Part shown: positions 44,911 through 58,868 of the stretch, in pieces
How positions within the stretch are numbered: the first letter of the stretch is position 1
Layout: each line of letters opens with the position of its first letter
From: Ophthalmolycus amberensis
Lineage: Eukaryota; Chordata; Actinopteri; Perciformes; Zoarcidae
Assembly (NCBI GenBank): GCA_024529925.1
Contig: JAFEUB010001211.1
Coordinates: 1-64,000, forward strand
Direction: 5' to 3'
DNA length: 64,000 nt
Translations under genes and position numbers: made by a program
The notes under the pieces: model-generated
The model's database searches: none
Told to the model about the DNA's origin: nothing
The model's input: only the letters and a program-made list of their open reading frames with translations

Positions 44911-47900
44911 ACTATGGGCACCAGAAGTCGCTTGCCTGAAAACAAACTTAAATATGGTTCTTCATAAGCTGCTTGCAAAGACGACCTATGCAGCAGATTT
45001 TATCAATGACGCCTTGAAATCCACCGTCTCCTTTTACAGGACGTGATTGGAGAAGGATCTTGATGCAACACTCACTATGAGGTACAGTCGACAATAAACA
45101 CATGGTGCTAGGGTCAGAACTACTTTCATATTTCACTGTATATAATGAGCATAATCGGCCAACATAAAGCACATACTTTGTGGCTGACATGGCCTCCTGT
45201 CTTTCCTCTCTGCTGATTTGTTTGTTAAACAGTTGAACAACATTACGGGGTCATTCCTGCCACCCTTGGGACCCGCTGGGCAGATCAAGTGAAAACAACT
45301 CACTTCTGAGGCATCGGGCAGGATATCGCTATCGCCACCGCCCACCGCATAATTACCAGCCCTTCTCCCAACGGTCGCTGGACGATCGTTGTCACAGAGG
45401 GGAGACGTTCAAACTGCCAAGCCCCCAATGGTGGCTGGCTTTTTAGGAGGGACATGGATGTCCTAGGGAGTCCAGAGTGCTTCGTTCAGTGGAAGGAGAG
45501 TGTCCTGCATTATGCATGGTGGTTAGTTATTTTCATCACATGGTGCTGTCAGGCGTCAATGTCGTTCCTGCCCCGTCAGCACAAATGTGTTAACAGATTG
45601 CTGTTTTGGTGTCTACTTTAACCACCTCTCTTACTCCCTCCATTCCTGTTCTTCCCTCTCTACCTTACTCCACTGCGTTATGGAGATGGGGTTAGGAGAC
45701 CCAGTGGCTTCCATTAACTGGTCCCTGTCTCCCGGTCTGAGGAGGGACTCTTGGTGTGACAAAGCTGGCCCTGGCTCTCAGGCCACTCAGGGGAGCGAGG
45801 GGGGGGGGAGTGGCCCTGCTTGGGAGCCAATGCATTATTTCACACAGCAAGTGACAGCCCAGCACACAGGCACAAATGCCAACAGACGCCGGGGTGTCAG
45901 CGAGTGGTGTGTGTGTTGATGTGTGGATGTGCACACGGCCTCCTGAATGTGTGTGTGTGTGTGTTCCGGCTTTGTGCCACTGCTACTGTGAAGGCTTGCA
46001 GCATACAGTATCCTCCACAGCCAAATAACCTAGATTAGGGCTGGACGGGATTTAGTGAAGTAGTTAGAATAAATCTTTTGAGCCCATGTTTGGTAAAAGA
46101 TGAGTGTGTGACTAAAAGAGTTGTTGCCAGGTCTCAAAGCACTCTGTTACAGTTTACATGCAAAGTAAAGTCCAAACTACTTCGGCTCCACCCACCTGTG
46201 ATGCACTTGGTCTGTTCATCTGCTGTGTGATGAGTTGATTGTTTTCTGTAAGGAGCATTTAACGATGTTCAATGCGCTCTGTAAATGGCCTTGGTACAGA
46301 ATTGGTCTATAAAGGCCCATATCCTGGAGGAGTAACTCATTCATTTGAAATGAGAATGTGTTGCATCATTATGTCGAGGCAGCTTTCAATTAACACCGTA
46401 CTTGATGACTAAAACAGTTATTTTGACTTCATCAGTCATTGCACACTCGTCACTCTCATCACCTCCACCGAGGAGGAGATGTTTCGGTTCGATTTGTTTG
46501 TTTGTCGGCAGGTTTACAGAAAACATACCGGCCGGATTTCCATGAAAGCTGGTGGAAGGATGCAGCATGAACCATTACGTTACAGGAGCGGACACAAATA
46601 ACATGGGAGATACACAAATGACTTTTCACTTTGGTTGACATGGAGAGAGAGGGACTGGGATTGGCCTTGGTGGAGGTCTGTGCTAGTTGGACATGGTATT
46701 TGGTGTAGATGGATTCCTTCATCTACTAAGCTTAACAAAAAGCTTCATTCATTAATAATGAACTACTATTTAATTGCTTACTTATTGATTCATGTGGGTC
46801 ATTCAGTCACTGCATTTGACCTTGAAATATCTCAGTGCTGTGCGATGGACTCTAATCCTAAACACAACAGATTAGAAAAAGCTCCACAATTCAGTAACAT
46901 GGTCAGTTTTTCTGTTTTCTTCACCAATTATTTTCCAAAATGTACAATGTGTAAAAACAAATATCAAATTTGACTTTGCCAGGACTTTAACCCAATGAGC
47001 CTAAGGCCGAATAGTGCAGCAGTGGATGGAAATACACATTAATTCCCATTATCTGAAATTCTGTAAAAACACAAACTGTGCTTCATTTGGATGTAAACTT
47101 GGCTAGTGTTTACTAAAACCGGTTCCTGACCACTAGGCATTGTTATTTGACATAAGGACGTGCTCAGTTCTCATGTACAGTTCTCACATGAACACTATTG
47201 TGTCCAGTTGTGTCTCCCTTGGTTTAATATTCTCTAGACTTCAAGCACCATAATGCTGCAATTTCCTTATGTGGCCCCCACTCCGTTTATTCCTAAAACC
47301 AGCTGATGAGCACAAAATAAATTGGGAGCTAGAGGAAATAAAAGAAATCACAGAGACAGGAGAAAGATGGGAGTTGTCTATCTCTCCACCATTGCCTATT
47401 AGGCAGGAAAGGCTTTGCGCTTGTGTGTGCGTGCACACATGGCGATACGTGTGTTGTGCTTACATCAGAGCCCACTTCCTCTTTCCCCTCCTGACATTCC
47501 ACTTCCCGTCACAGAGGCCTGGCGCTCCCAGATAAGGCCCTCCAGAACATTCCTCCTTCCTGTCGTCGCTCTCCATCCAGCATCAATTCCAGCCCTGCGG
47601 CGATCAATCGAGCCGATAACGGTTCGCAACCACAATAAATAAATACATTCTGTCTTCTCCACATCTCAACACAAAAAGCTGCTGGTGGTTAACAGCCTCT
47701 ATTGTAGTGGCAGGACGGAGGAAACGACAAGCTATCCATGGGGACTGGCTGCTTGTGGTAGAGACCTCCGCTGCTCAGCAGGCACAGATCAATATTTCCT
47801 AACCTTTTGTGGGTGAGGGGAATATTAAGGTGCAAGAAGGCTTCGGCGCTAGACTGGAGTTAGACGTTTTAGCCGGTGTGATGGTGGCGCCACGCCCATC

Positions 47901-49807
47901 CTTCCTGCAACCGGATCCCCGCTGTGGCAGCAGGAGAAAAGGGCCGAGGGGGTCTGACACCGTGGGGAGAGTGTGTGAGACTTGTCTCCTGTCTCTGCTC
48001 ATGTGCGCGGGTGCACAGGTTGGTTGGTAACTGGAGTCGGACCCCATTGTCCATTGTGCTGAGGGATTCTGGGTAGTGGAGCGGATACAATGGCTCGATT
48101 TAGAGAAGGGAGACGCTTACCTGGAAAGAAGAAAGGTATTGAGGTCTTTGCTCGTGCTTCAGTACGAAATCAAACACAAGCTGAGTGAAGATAGTGTGTC
48201 CGTGTTATAGCCTGTTCCTTTAAGGGAAAAAAGATGATCATTATCCAGCAGACTACTGAAATGGTTGAGGGCGGGGGGGCACTTTGCTCATTACCTTGAC
48301 GTGGGACAACATTTCGAGCCATGAAAATACTCGCCTGACATTTAACTTAAATTGACATTTTACTTTCCTTCATCATTCATTTCACAATGGTGCGGAGGAG
48401 CTTGTGATGACACATATAATGAATGTTGTCCAACCAGATCTGAGCGGTAATTACATTATTTTGAGCGCAGAATAACCATAGTTTGTCAAATGAATAAGTA
48501 CATTAAATGAAATAAAGTGCACATCCTGATAGCTTATGTATGGACATTTTCACTAAAATGACCCGTAGAAACTGCAGTTACTGGCAGTAATAAACCTAAT
48601 CAAGAATACACAGAGTTAGATTTTACAGGTAAGGAGGCAGTTAACAGTCAGTGACAAAAAGGCAAAAGGCAAAATGAAACGACTGATCCGCCAGTAGTAT
48701 AAAATGAAGTCTATATTCCTAGATGTTGACCTATTGCCTGATGTTAAGGTAGAGACAGTTGTACAGTCCTGTTCCATTCAAAGAGGAACCTCCTCATGCG
48801 GAGATCTTTTGCCTCTCACAGCTCTCTAATTCTTGCCTCACCATCGTCTGTGTTCAGGACACAGCAGCTCGGTGGTCTGCTGCTGACAGAACACGTCACA
48901 CCAACACTCACATGAGCTCACGGGTTACCTGTTGGTCTCAGAGTTCACTTGGTGATTTTATCAGCACAGCTTTGTATCTCTGTCCTTTTTTAGAAATAGC
49001 ATTATCTCAAAAGGCTTACCTCAACAGACATCTACTCAATGTATTCCCCCAGCTGTGTTTCTGTCTGACTGACCTCTTCTGTGTGTAACCTTGTTTCTGT
49101 TCTTTGATTTTGAAGCATGTTGTAACTTGACCTTCAAAGTGCCACACAAACACCCTTAAGATGGTGTTAATGTTGCTGACTTTAAGGACCATACGAGGAC
49201 ATTAGCCTACACGCTGCCAAGATAAGCAACATGTGAAGCTGAGATCAACCTTCATTTCCACTCCTGTCAACAGCATCTCTGATATTATAATTATCATAAC
49301 AATCATATTTTTCCAGATGCTTTTAGCCGTGCTCGCTGCGTGGGTCTTTACCTCACAATGCTGCTCAGTCTGTTCACCAATTTGATCCAGAACTCAACTG
49401 TCGGTTGATTTACCATTAAATATGCTTCAGACGTTCGTGTTCACCTGCTGCATCTGAATAACTTTGGTGATCCTCTGACTTTTCATGTAGCGACATCACC
49501 TGGTCAACATTCTTTGTTTATGACCAATAACCTGCAAAAGCATTCACATCAGCCTGAGCTGTGTTATGTGTTTGGTGTTAGTTAACACACTACTGACTTC
49601 AGCACCTAGCTCAGAGCTATGGTGACCAGGCCCAACGAAAACATTGGTGACTGTGCCGTTTGCCCTGGAAAAGTTTTGATTAGTTTTAACCCATAAAACA
49701 CTGATCATTATGAAACATTATTCTAGTGTTGCCCACAGACGGGCAGTGCTTTGTCCGTAGCCTCCATATATTGGGACTGTTACAATTTATTTTTATTTTT
49801 AACTATG

Positions 49808-49859
49808 CATAGCGCTGACGCATAGCGCTGACGCAGAGCGCTGACGCAGAGCGGCGACA
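49808..49859 (+). repeat. 13-bp tandem repeat, 4 copies
   Basis: CATAGCGCTGACG, CATAGCGCTGACG, CAGAGCGCTGACG, CAGAGCGGCGACA. Confidence 0.9.
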
Positions 49860-50211
49860 CATGTCTATGAAGTTGTTTAATAAAAAATGAAACCATCCTC
49901 AATCATTTCTCTTGTTACCATTTAAACTTGCTCTATCCAATGGTAGTGACAACAGTCACTGCAGTACACAACGCTCCATTCATTTCAGCCCATGCCATGT
50001 CATGAAAAGCTCCTGACGGCAGGCCAACAGCTTGCTCAGTGATTGATAGCGCTCGACAACGCTGCAGCTAGGCTGTTGGTCTTCAGTCGGCAGTAGCAAC
50101 TAATATTTTGTCACTGTGAGTTTGATTTCCATCAGTGACACGTTTACTGTCAGTCATTAGTATTTATAGCTGCCAGAGAGGTTTCATTAGTTAGGCCACG
50201 CGTGTTAGCAG

Positions 50212-50239
50212 GTGTGTGTGTGTGTGTGTGTGTGTGTGT
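50212..50239. repeat. (GT)14 microsatellite
   Basis: Perfect GT repeat. Confidence 0.96.
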
Positions 50240-53079
50240 CTGACTCCCAGTCCGTCTGCTGCTGCCGTCCCTCCACCCAGGCGCCAGATGTGCCTGTGTC
50301 TTCGGGGAGCCTTACCTTTAGCGCTGCCTTTGAACGCTGATAGGATTAGGAGTGTTGAGGCTTAGCACAAAGTCCTCGCCGCTTTGCCATCTAACCCAAT
50401 CAACTGTGAGTGCAGCAGAGATGAGAGGAAGAGCTACCGTGCCAACACCTCTGTCCACACGCTTTTATGTTGGACACGCACACACACAAAACACGACATG
50501 CATTCAGTTTTTTCTCTGTGAAATCTCTCATTTTTCACTTCATCAAGACATATTAATGACTAAAGCAGGACATATCCTGTGCTACACTGAGATATATATC
50601 AACATGTGTTTCACACTGCCAATTCCAATATACTGTTATTTGTCTGAGGAGTGACATACAGCTAATGAGACAATATTGTTGGAGGATTTGAATTTGAATA
50701 ATGTAATAATTTTGGATATGAAAAGAAGATGAGGCTTGAAATTCAACTCCAGCCTGAAACCTCTTGTTGTCTTACATGTCTAGTGTATGTTGTCAGTCTT
50801 CCTATCCAGTCTGTCTGCATTTGATTCTATGTCAATGGGGACTCTGGTGTGGCAACACTGGCGCTGTTACATTAACATGTTTTTATGCCCATTTTCAACG
50901 TTTCACATTCGGAAAAATGAAACCGCAAAATTTGATTGAACTTTCTCGATTGTTCAAAGACGTTTTTACGGTTGCTTGACAATTGTTTTGGCTTTGGTGA
51001 AAAAGATTTGGTGTTTTAAATACTTTAGCCAAACATTTAAGTCACATGACTGATCTATTATTTATTGTATTGTTCTCCGGACAGCATGAAGCATGGCCAA
51101 TACTAGCTGATATGAAAGAACAATTCAAACTTGCCCGATTGAAACAAATATCTGAAGACCTCTCTTGATTTTTCTCCCGGAGATGGTCAGACGGCCAAGT
51201 TGGCTTGTTTTGTTTCCTGTTTGCTCTACTTCCTCTACTTCCTCTACTTCCTCTCCTCGGTTTACTGGCGGATTACAGCGGAGTTCATTCTCTCCAAAAC
51301 AGTTGATTTTGATTGGTTGAATGGAAACACGATTGCTCTGTGTGTTCCGTGTATGACCACAGACCTGCCCAAAGTGAAGCCAACTACATACTTCAGTGTT
51401 AAACCACTTACGTTTTCAACTTTTATGAGCATTGTACCTCTCTCAGCATCAAAGTACTGCGTTCATGAGAGCTGCGTGTACATTTGTGAGTGCTGTGTGC
51501 ATTGATGCTGATTGTCACGTCTTTTGGATGACTTTATGATGATATGAAAACTCAGTGGGAGTATATTATGTCTCTACATGTTTGAATGCATAATGTATAT
51601 AACTAATACACTGTATATGTCATCATAGTGAGTTTATCGACAGTTGATCAGTGTAGAATAATGAGCATGTTGACATTTAAATGGAACTTGTACTGTATAA
51701 GTGCTGAGCTCTAAATACCATGGGACTGAATAGACCTCCATAGATTTGTATTATACAACTCAAAATAAATCACAAACTGTACACGTCATCACGAGGAGCT
51801 TATGTAAAAATAGATCAGCATGTCAAAATATGAACGGAACTTATAGCCAAGATACAAATACAATAGATGACTGTGGGATCTCAGTTTAAGTCGAAAGTAT
51901 AACCGTTATCAATCAGCTGTAGCGCACATTTACAAGGAGTTACACAGGATTTAACACATCAATCGTCTTGGTAGCATTAAGTGTGTAGAAGGAGATTCAA
52001 ATGAAAAAGTACCTCATAAGTGTGCAAATTTATACAAATGAATGGAAGAGCTGGACACCCACACGTAACATTAGGCATGCATTAGACACACATATTGATA
52101 TGACAATGGTATATGTGTGCTACACACATCTATCAAAAACCGAAATCTAAAAGTCATTCAGACTCTGGGTCCGAGACTCTGTGACTTCTGCATTTATACC
52201 ACTGAAAAATGACTTGTCAGCTCAATTTGTCTCAATTTAGTCAATAAGCAGTTTTGGGAGGTTTTACAGCAAATCTTTTTAAATGCATGGATGCCATAAT
52301 ATTGGCCTATGAACCAAAAATGACTCACACTTTGAGTTCAGAGAGGAGGGTCTTGGTTTCGACTCTACTGGGAATCTACTATTCAGGTCTACTATTGTGC
52401 ATATTGCCATTAGTGTGGTAGCGTCTGCCTTTGTGTCAGTGACGGGGGGGGATGTAGTAGGATAATTATATTCTCTCCAGCAACAGCAATAATGATATGT
52501 CTATAATTACATGTCTATAATTATAAAGATAGGTTCCCTCCCCAGGAGTTCATTCTATTACTGTTTTCAGAAATGCCTGTTGTGTCCAAGCTGACCCCAA
52601 CCCGCCCTGCAGGCCACACCAACTACATCCACATAATTATATGGCACAATTACTATTATTATAATACACATTTCATACATTATGCCTGAAACACTCATGA
52701 TGACATTCAGTATGAGCCACACCTCGCCCCTGAACTCTGGAGGACAAACAACTTCAAACAGTACAGTCAACACAGTTAAGCTTTATGTTTATTGCCAAAA
52801 TTATTTGTGACGACCACAAAATCCACTGGACTCAGTGATAACACCAGTCAACTGTCGAGCAAGACAGCAGCAGAAGCGATATGGTTTTCATGAGTCTGAT
52901 TTACTGTTTCTAAACAAGACTGTCAAGTTAATCATGGCATCGTGAAATATTTCAGAGTTTTAGGATTTAGTGGCATCAAGCTGTGGGGTTGTAGATTGCA
53001 GCCAACTGAATACCTGACCCCCCCCCTTCCCCCGTGAAAGGCCCTCTCCAGAGCTACTGAAAACAGGATTCTTAGTTTC

Positions 53080-53400
53080 AGACCAAACAAACACAGGACG
53101 TTCACTCAGACGACCGCCGTTTACTGACCACGTTCTGTCATGTGACGCTACGCTGCTGAGCCACGTGACCTTATGTCTGTAGCCTACGTTACATTACAAG
53201 CATACATCCAATCCAAACCATAATGGGTTTAACCCTAAATACGTGGTTATGTTGCCTAAATCCTGCTCCGACCGCTTCACACCGTTAACCACACACAATC
53301 CTTCTGCGTCAAGATACTGCGCAAAAGACCGCTCCGTCGTCATTATAGTGCTGCCATGTAGCGTCACTAGCGTATACGACCGAGTGTCAGGTCAGGTTTT
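53080..53400 (+). repeat. Unclassified dispersed repeat, copy 4 (diverged)
   Basis: Starts GACCAAACAAACACAGGACG and contains TATGTTGCCTAAATCCTG. It also holds GTCATGTGACGCTACGCTGC, comparable to GTCACGAGATGCTACACCAC after copy 1. More diverged than the others. Confidence 0.45.
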
Positions 53401-53670
53401 CTTTTTCAGCACTTGATGCATCGGCTTATAGATTAAAGGCTTCTCCCTGAGCTCTAAACTGTCACTTCCACAGCCACAGTTACATTAACATGCAGATAAA
53501 TAACACTTGTATCCCAGTCTTAAGGCTTTTATGATGCCAGGCAAGGAGGCAATACAGAAAACACAGACAGTTCCTCACTAGAAAAAAAAGCCTTCATGTT
53601 CCAGTTATGTGTGATCTTCATGGACATAACAATTCCTTCTTTTACTTTCATGCCATTCATTAGAATCCAA

Positions 53671-54520
53671 CAATTCAATTCAATTCAATTCAATTTATTT
53701 TTGTATAGCCCAAAATCACAAATTACAAATTTGCCTCAGAGGGCTTTACAATATGTACACATTTGACATCCTCTTGTCCCGGAACCCTCACATCAGAACA
53801 GGAAAAACTCCCCAAAAAACCCCTTTAACGGGGAGGAAAGAGGAAGAAACCTGTGGGAGAGCAATAGAGGAGGGATCCCCTCTCCCAGGATGGACAGAAG
53901 TGCAATGATGTCATGTGTAGAACAGGATAGTGAATTACAACACATTCAATGTAATTACAGCACATTCAATGTATGACACAACCACGACAGGAGGTAAGAC
54001 CTGGTCCAGGTAAACCCGGATACACAGGAACCTGTGAGGCGAGAAAGCACAGAGACTCTGGTGAAGAAGCAGGTCAATAATGTGCATTAATGGTATCGGT
54101 AGTATGAAATAGTAATGTGAGTAATAATAAAAGTGATATTAGCAGTTGGAGTCAGCAGGGCCATGGTAGGAGGAAGGACCAGGGTCCAGATGAAACCAAT
54201 GCTCCATGGAAACCTGTGAGGAGAGGAAGCACAAGGACTCCGGGGAAGAGACAAAGTCAGTACTGTGCATTCATGGTATCGGTAATAGGATTAATAATGT
54301 TAATAATGAAGATCGTAGTAGGTGTCAGCAGGGCCATGGCTGGTTGAAGAACCAGTGTCCAGATAAAACTGCGGTCATCCTGTGAGGCGAGAAAGCACAA
54401 ATACTCCGGGGAAGAAGTAAAGTTAGTAATGAGCATTAATGGGACATCAATGCATACAGACGGAGGTGAAGAAGAGGAGGAGAGAGGTGCTCAGTGTAGG
54501 AAGTCCCCCTGTAGTTTTTG
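53671..54520 (-). mobile_element. L2-like LINE 3' end (minus strand)
   Basis: In the + direction it starts with (CAATT)n, then TTTGTATAGCCCAAAATCAC and CAAATTTGCCTCAGAGGGCT. These are the exact reverse complement of the end of the LINE at 1865-5231. Three copies of a 165-190 bp 3'-UTR unit follow (each with GCATTAATGG, AGCAGGGCCATGG, CCTGTGAGG and CTCCGGGGAAGA, variably). No reverse transcriptase remains, so this is a strongly 5'-truncated insertion. The 5' limit is approximate. Confidence 0.8.
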
Positions 54521-56298
54521 CCGATACCAGTTTGTCCATGGGCCGGTCAACAAGAGTTCAACCATCTTAAAGCTGCAAGTTGCAATACAAAAGCATGTTT
54601 GTTTTGTCTGACATGTCTATCTTTGGTCTATGTTGTCACTCTCGGCCCTCCGCCAGCAGAGAGCTGACATGGAGCAAATTGGTATTTTTCCACAAACACT
54701 TCCTCATAGCTTTATCAGAGATGAATGTCCCTCTGAATAATCCGTCCACAAGTAGCTCTTTGATGGCTTGTCATGAGTACTCCTGAGGCTAATACTGAGT
54801 AAATATCCCAGCCACACGTTTAATAGCTCTATCTTTAGGTGTGATTTTTGTCTTTTCAACTGACTTACTGGCGATCCACTCCGGACGAAGAAAAGTTGAT
54901 ATTGCACTGAGGCTGGAGGGCATATCAGAGACCAAACAGCAAAAATAACTGTGTTCTCTGGGGACAGTGAACTTTGCTTGTCACTTCCCGTCCTTCCAGA
55001 GCTCTTTTGTTTGCTTTTGGTGTGTCCATATATTGTACGATCGGCCAGTATAGTTGTTATTGTGTGAGGCCTAGTCACAGCTCAGATCTGCTGCTGACCA
55101 TTAAAGCAAGAGCTTTTGTTTTAGACATTCAGACAGAGTAGAGAACCTACATCCAAAGAGAACTTCAAGTCCTGGATAAAACCAGAAACAGCCAGACAAA
55201 GATGTGCACAATGCACTGACAGCTCCCAACAAATGTAATGTAACAGAGCAACGTTTCCATCTAACGGAGATCCTCATCCTGCTTTGTCAGAATGTGTTGT
55301 AGAAAGTGTCACCACAGAGGACTAAATGATTGTGTTGCAACAGTTTAGATCGTTCAATGTGTGTTTAGTCGTCTTTTAAACGAAGCCCTCGTATTCTCAT
55401 GGGAAATTGTTCTGGATATTATTATTCAAATGAACAATAAGTTAACTGAGCACACTATCGGAAATATAATAATTTGCCAAGATTTACATGAGAAGACTGA
55501 TACCCTTCTCATATATGTCCATTAAACATGAAGCTGAAGCCAGCAGCTGCTGCGCTTAGTTTAGCATAAAGACTGAAAGCAGTTTCCAGTCTCTATGCTA
55601 AACTAACTATCTCCTCGTTCCAGCTATGTATTTATCTTACAAACATGAGAGGGCCATCGATCTTCTCGTCAAATTTTCTAAATACACTGAGCCGCACCCC
55701 AACCTGACAAACTGCTGGAAGACTGTGACAGAAACACACTGTATTTACACTCAGACATTCACCAGTAATCCTCCTTAAGATGCTTGATCCTTCTGCAAAG
55801 ATTACAGTGTATGTGTGCTATGTGGCTGTGCCAGCATGTTTACTGAGAGTGTCACTGGAGTGTTGTGACACGGTGTGGGAAAAACGCTTTCTGAGAATCT
55901 AACGTAATCCAGACCTCGGCGCCTCACGCTCTGTGCCGGCGTCATTTTACGACGCTTCTCTTCTTTCACTATCATTGTCTCCAATCAAGGACAACGTTTC
56001 CACCACTTTCTTTCATCGCTGGATGTCGGGTGGAATTAGCATGTTAAGTTGTCCGACAACTTCAATTAGCATTTGCACGCGGCAGACAACCCCTCCGTCC
56101 AGATCCCATACGTTATCAGTCTCTGTGTCAGAACAAGATGAATGCCTCTCCCTCTCTCCCCTCTGAGCCCTCATCTTTGAGTCGAAGCATCGTCCTTCTC
56201 TCTCCTTCCTTGCCTTTTTTTCAAGGGTGTTCAGGACGAGGCTCTTAATGCTGGAGTTTTCAACACCAAAGAGTCGCATCTTCAGAGATAATGTAAAG
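54521..56298. other. Gene-free stretch
   Basis: Nothing recognised except a short inverted repeat at about 55550-55615 (AGTTTAGCATAAAGACTG against CAGTCTCTATGCTAAACTAA), a common fish repeat motif. Confidence 0.4.
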
Positions 56299-56820
56299 GC
56301 CGCCGCACACCAAGCCCGTATTTTGCACGTTTAATAATACAACCGTCCTTAAAGTTTTGTGAACAGGTCTGGATTTTTCTGGGGGGTTTTCCGCACCTTC
56401 GTGGAGTCCTTGTTAGACCACTCAGAGCCACCGTACAGGCAAACTTCTACAACGGAAATGGCATCTGATAAACCGATTTACTTCATCTCCACGCACAAAG
56501 CGCTTTACGACAAGCAAGGTAAAGAATACAGAGATGCAGAACTTAAAGCTTGTGGAACAGAGGATGTAAAGGGGTGGTAGTGGTTGTGCTGTAGGCAGCT
56601 AAACGATAGCTTCTTGCTAATGTCATTCATTCATTAGCCCCGTTTGGGTCTTTAGCAGGTTTAGTTTTTTAATAGAATCAACCCTGGCCACCTAATTGGC
56701 TTCTTGCATGTAGCCAGTCAATCATTTTTGCGTATTTTTGTTTAGTAGAGAAAAATAAAACAGACTGAGCGTGCAGGGTTGTTGTGCATAAGACATTTTC
56801 ATTCGTTGACAGATTAAAGA
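56299..56820 (+). mobile_element. Harbinger-like element fragment
   Basis: The left side, GGCCGCCGCACACCAAGCCC, is of the kind found at the ends of fish PIF/Harbinger elements (from memory). It is followed by a MADF-type coding start (next entry). No DDE transposase and no clear right terminus were found; the LINE fragment at 56860 follows. Confidence 0.4.
56458..56580 (+). pseudogene. MADF-like N-terminal fragment
   Basis: Translation from the ATG at 56458: MASDKPIYFISTHKALYDKQ, then GKEYRDAELKACGTEDVKGW and a stop. F-I-x-x-H-x-A-L-Y-D-x-x-x-x-x-Y-R-D is the first helix region of MADF/Myb-like domains carried by PIF/Harbinger elements. It is truncated after about 40 codons. Confidence 0.45.
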
Positions 56821-56859
56821 AATGCAAACGAAAACTAAGTATGTAAAAATGTGTAGTAG

Positions 56860-57722
56860 CTCAGCTTCAGTCACTGATGTTAAAACCCACAAACCAAGCC
56901 AGAAATCTAGGTGTAGTTATGGATTCAGACCTCAACCTGAACAGCCATATCAAGACAATTACAAAATCAGCCTACTATCACCTGAAGAATATATCAAGGA
57001 TTAGAGGACATATGTCTCAACAGGATTTGGAAAAACTTGTCCACGCATTTATCTTCAGCAGACTGGACTACTATAACGGTGTGTTTACAGGTCTCTGTAA
57101 AAAGTCCGTCAGAAAGCTGCAGCTGATTCAGAACGCTGCAGCTCGAGTCCTCACTAAGACCAGGAGGGTGGATCACATCACTCCAGTTCTGAGCTCTTTG
57201 CACTGGCTTCCTGTCCAACAAAGAATTGACTTTAAAATCCTGCTGTTGGTTTACAAAGCACTGAATGGTTTTAGGGCCAAAATACATCTCTGATCTGCTG
57301 CTACCTTATGAACCATCCCGACCCCTCAGGTCATCTGGGGCCGGTCTACTTTCTGTTCCCAGAGTCAGAACTAAACATGGAGAAGCAGCGTTCAGTTTTT
57401 CTGCTCCACATATCTGGAACAAAGTCCCAGAAAGCTGCAGGTCTGCTGAGACCCTCAGCTCATTTAAATCAAGATTGAAGACCTTTCTGTTTGCTGCTGC
57501 CTTTAATTGAACCACATTCAATTAATATATTAATCAATTTCCTGCATTTCTGCATTTTACTACTGAATTTTATTTCTTACACTGTTTCTTTAATTGTTTT
57601 TAAATCTCCTTTTCTTTTGCCTTATGTTTTGATGCTTTTAATGGTTTTATGTGAAGCACTTTGAATTACCTTGTTGTTGAAATGTGCTATACAAATAAAC
57701 TTGCCTTGCCTTGCCTTGCCTA
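56860..57722 (+). mobile_element. L2-clade LINE, 5'-truncated
   Basis: Holds the end of a reverse transcriptase ORF (56877-57510) and a short 3' UTR (GAAGCACTTTGAATTACCTT, then GTGCTATACAAATAAACTTG). It ends in a (CCTTG)n tail at about 57698-57722. It is a different L2 subfamily from the element at 1865. Confidence 0.85.
56877..57510 (+). pseudogene. L2 reverse transcriptase C-terminal part, frameshifted
   Basis: Reads NLGVVMDSDLNLNSHIKTIT, SRLDYYNGVFTGLCKKSVRK, LQLIQNAAARVLTKTRRVDH and SLHWLPVQQRIDFKILLLVY up to about 57288. It then continues one frame over with ISDLLLPYEPSRPLRSSGAG, HIWNKVPESCRSAETLSSF and a stop at 57510. These are the conserved thumb and C-terminal blocks of L2-type reverse transcriptase. 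The frameshift near 57285 and the missing palm domain make it inactive. Apart from the shift it is well preserved, so the copy is not very old. Confidence 0.88.
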
Positions 57723-58806
57723 GTAAGAGGAAGCTGTCATAAAGTTGGAGGAGTCAGACTGAGATGAGGAAAGTGTGTCTCTGCTGCACATTCACACATC
57801 TGATCCCTGACTCTAATAAGGCAGGTGGATAACGTATACACACCGAGCTGCTGAGCATCCAAACATCAACATCTGCTCTTGCTAGTTCTGAGAGAGGGGG
57901 AGGTGGACCGAGTGCAGCGTGTGCATTGCACCATGGGAGGACCAAAAGGCGTCATTACGGATCCCGTCGGTTCCTTCGGTGCTAGACAAACTGCTTTCAT
58001 CTCCCCCAAAAACCAAGTCCTTCTACCGCTCCGGCGTCTTTAACAGCCTGCTGCTCCCCAGAGGGTCGGCCGAATCCCCATCGCCTCTCTTAGAGTTTTG
58101 TGATTAAAGTATTTTGTCAGAGAAACAGTTGAGTCCAAATGAAAGTTAACGTGATGATCACCGTATCCAAACAGTTTAACCTCAGCCCGGCTTCGTGTTG
58201 TCTCAAGAGCTCTGCGCTCAGCTGGCAGCAGCACGGATGCATTATGGATCGAGTGTGATGCCGGGATAACAGAACAGCTATACACACATACAGAACACAT
58301 GCTACCACATGCAGAAATACCCAACATGTCAAAGTACACGCGTCATCCATTCATGTAGCCGTTATACACAGCCGTCCTTACTTCACAATCCCATCTCTCT
58401 CCTGTCAACCTCCAACCATGCCACCACATCTCGTTAATGGCATCCACTGATACACACACACGCACACACACACACAAACAGCCATTGGGGACAGAACATC
58501 TCCGTCCGTCTTCTCTGACACGACAGAGTCACGTCACACCATAATGTTTCCCATCTTTTGATTAAAGCGATAAAATTATAACCAGATTCACAGGTTGAAG
58601 GCAGTTTGGTTTATAAATGTCAACACACTCATTATCTGTGTGTGTGTGTGAGTGTGTGTCTCATACACACACTAGCAGTAGGAGGATGGGAGCGTAATGG
58701 TGTCTGAGCAGATCATGTCACCTGTCATAGGTCCGTATCGTCCAGATTGATCTCCACAGCTGTCAGTGACTCCTTGGGCAAATCAAATGTCTTTACTGTA
58801 TCTCTG

Positions 58807-58868
<62 letters not shown>

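Larger units (their letters stand above)
42908..53079. other. Long gene-free stretch
   Basis: No coding exon or transposase recognised in 10 kb. Contents noted: (CA)n at 43056-43088, dispersed-repeat pieces at 44263-44480 and 44750-44910, a G-rich run near 45800, four 13-bp repeats at 49808-49859, (GT)n at 50212-50239. Compatible with a long intron of the gene starting at 21674, or with intergenic DNA. Confidence 0.4.
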
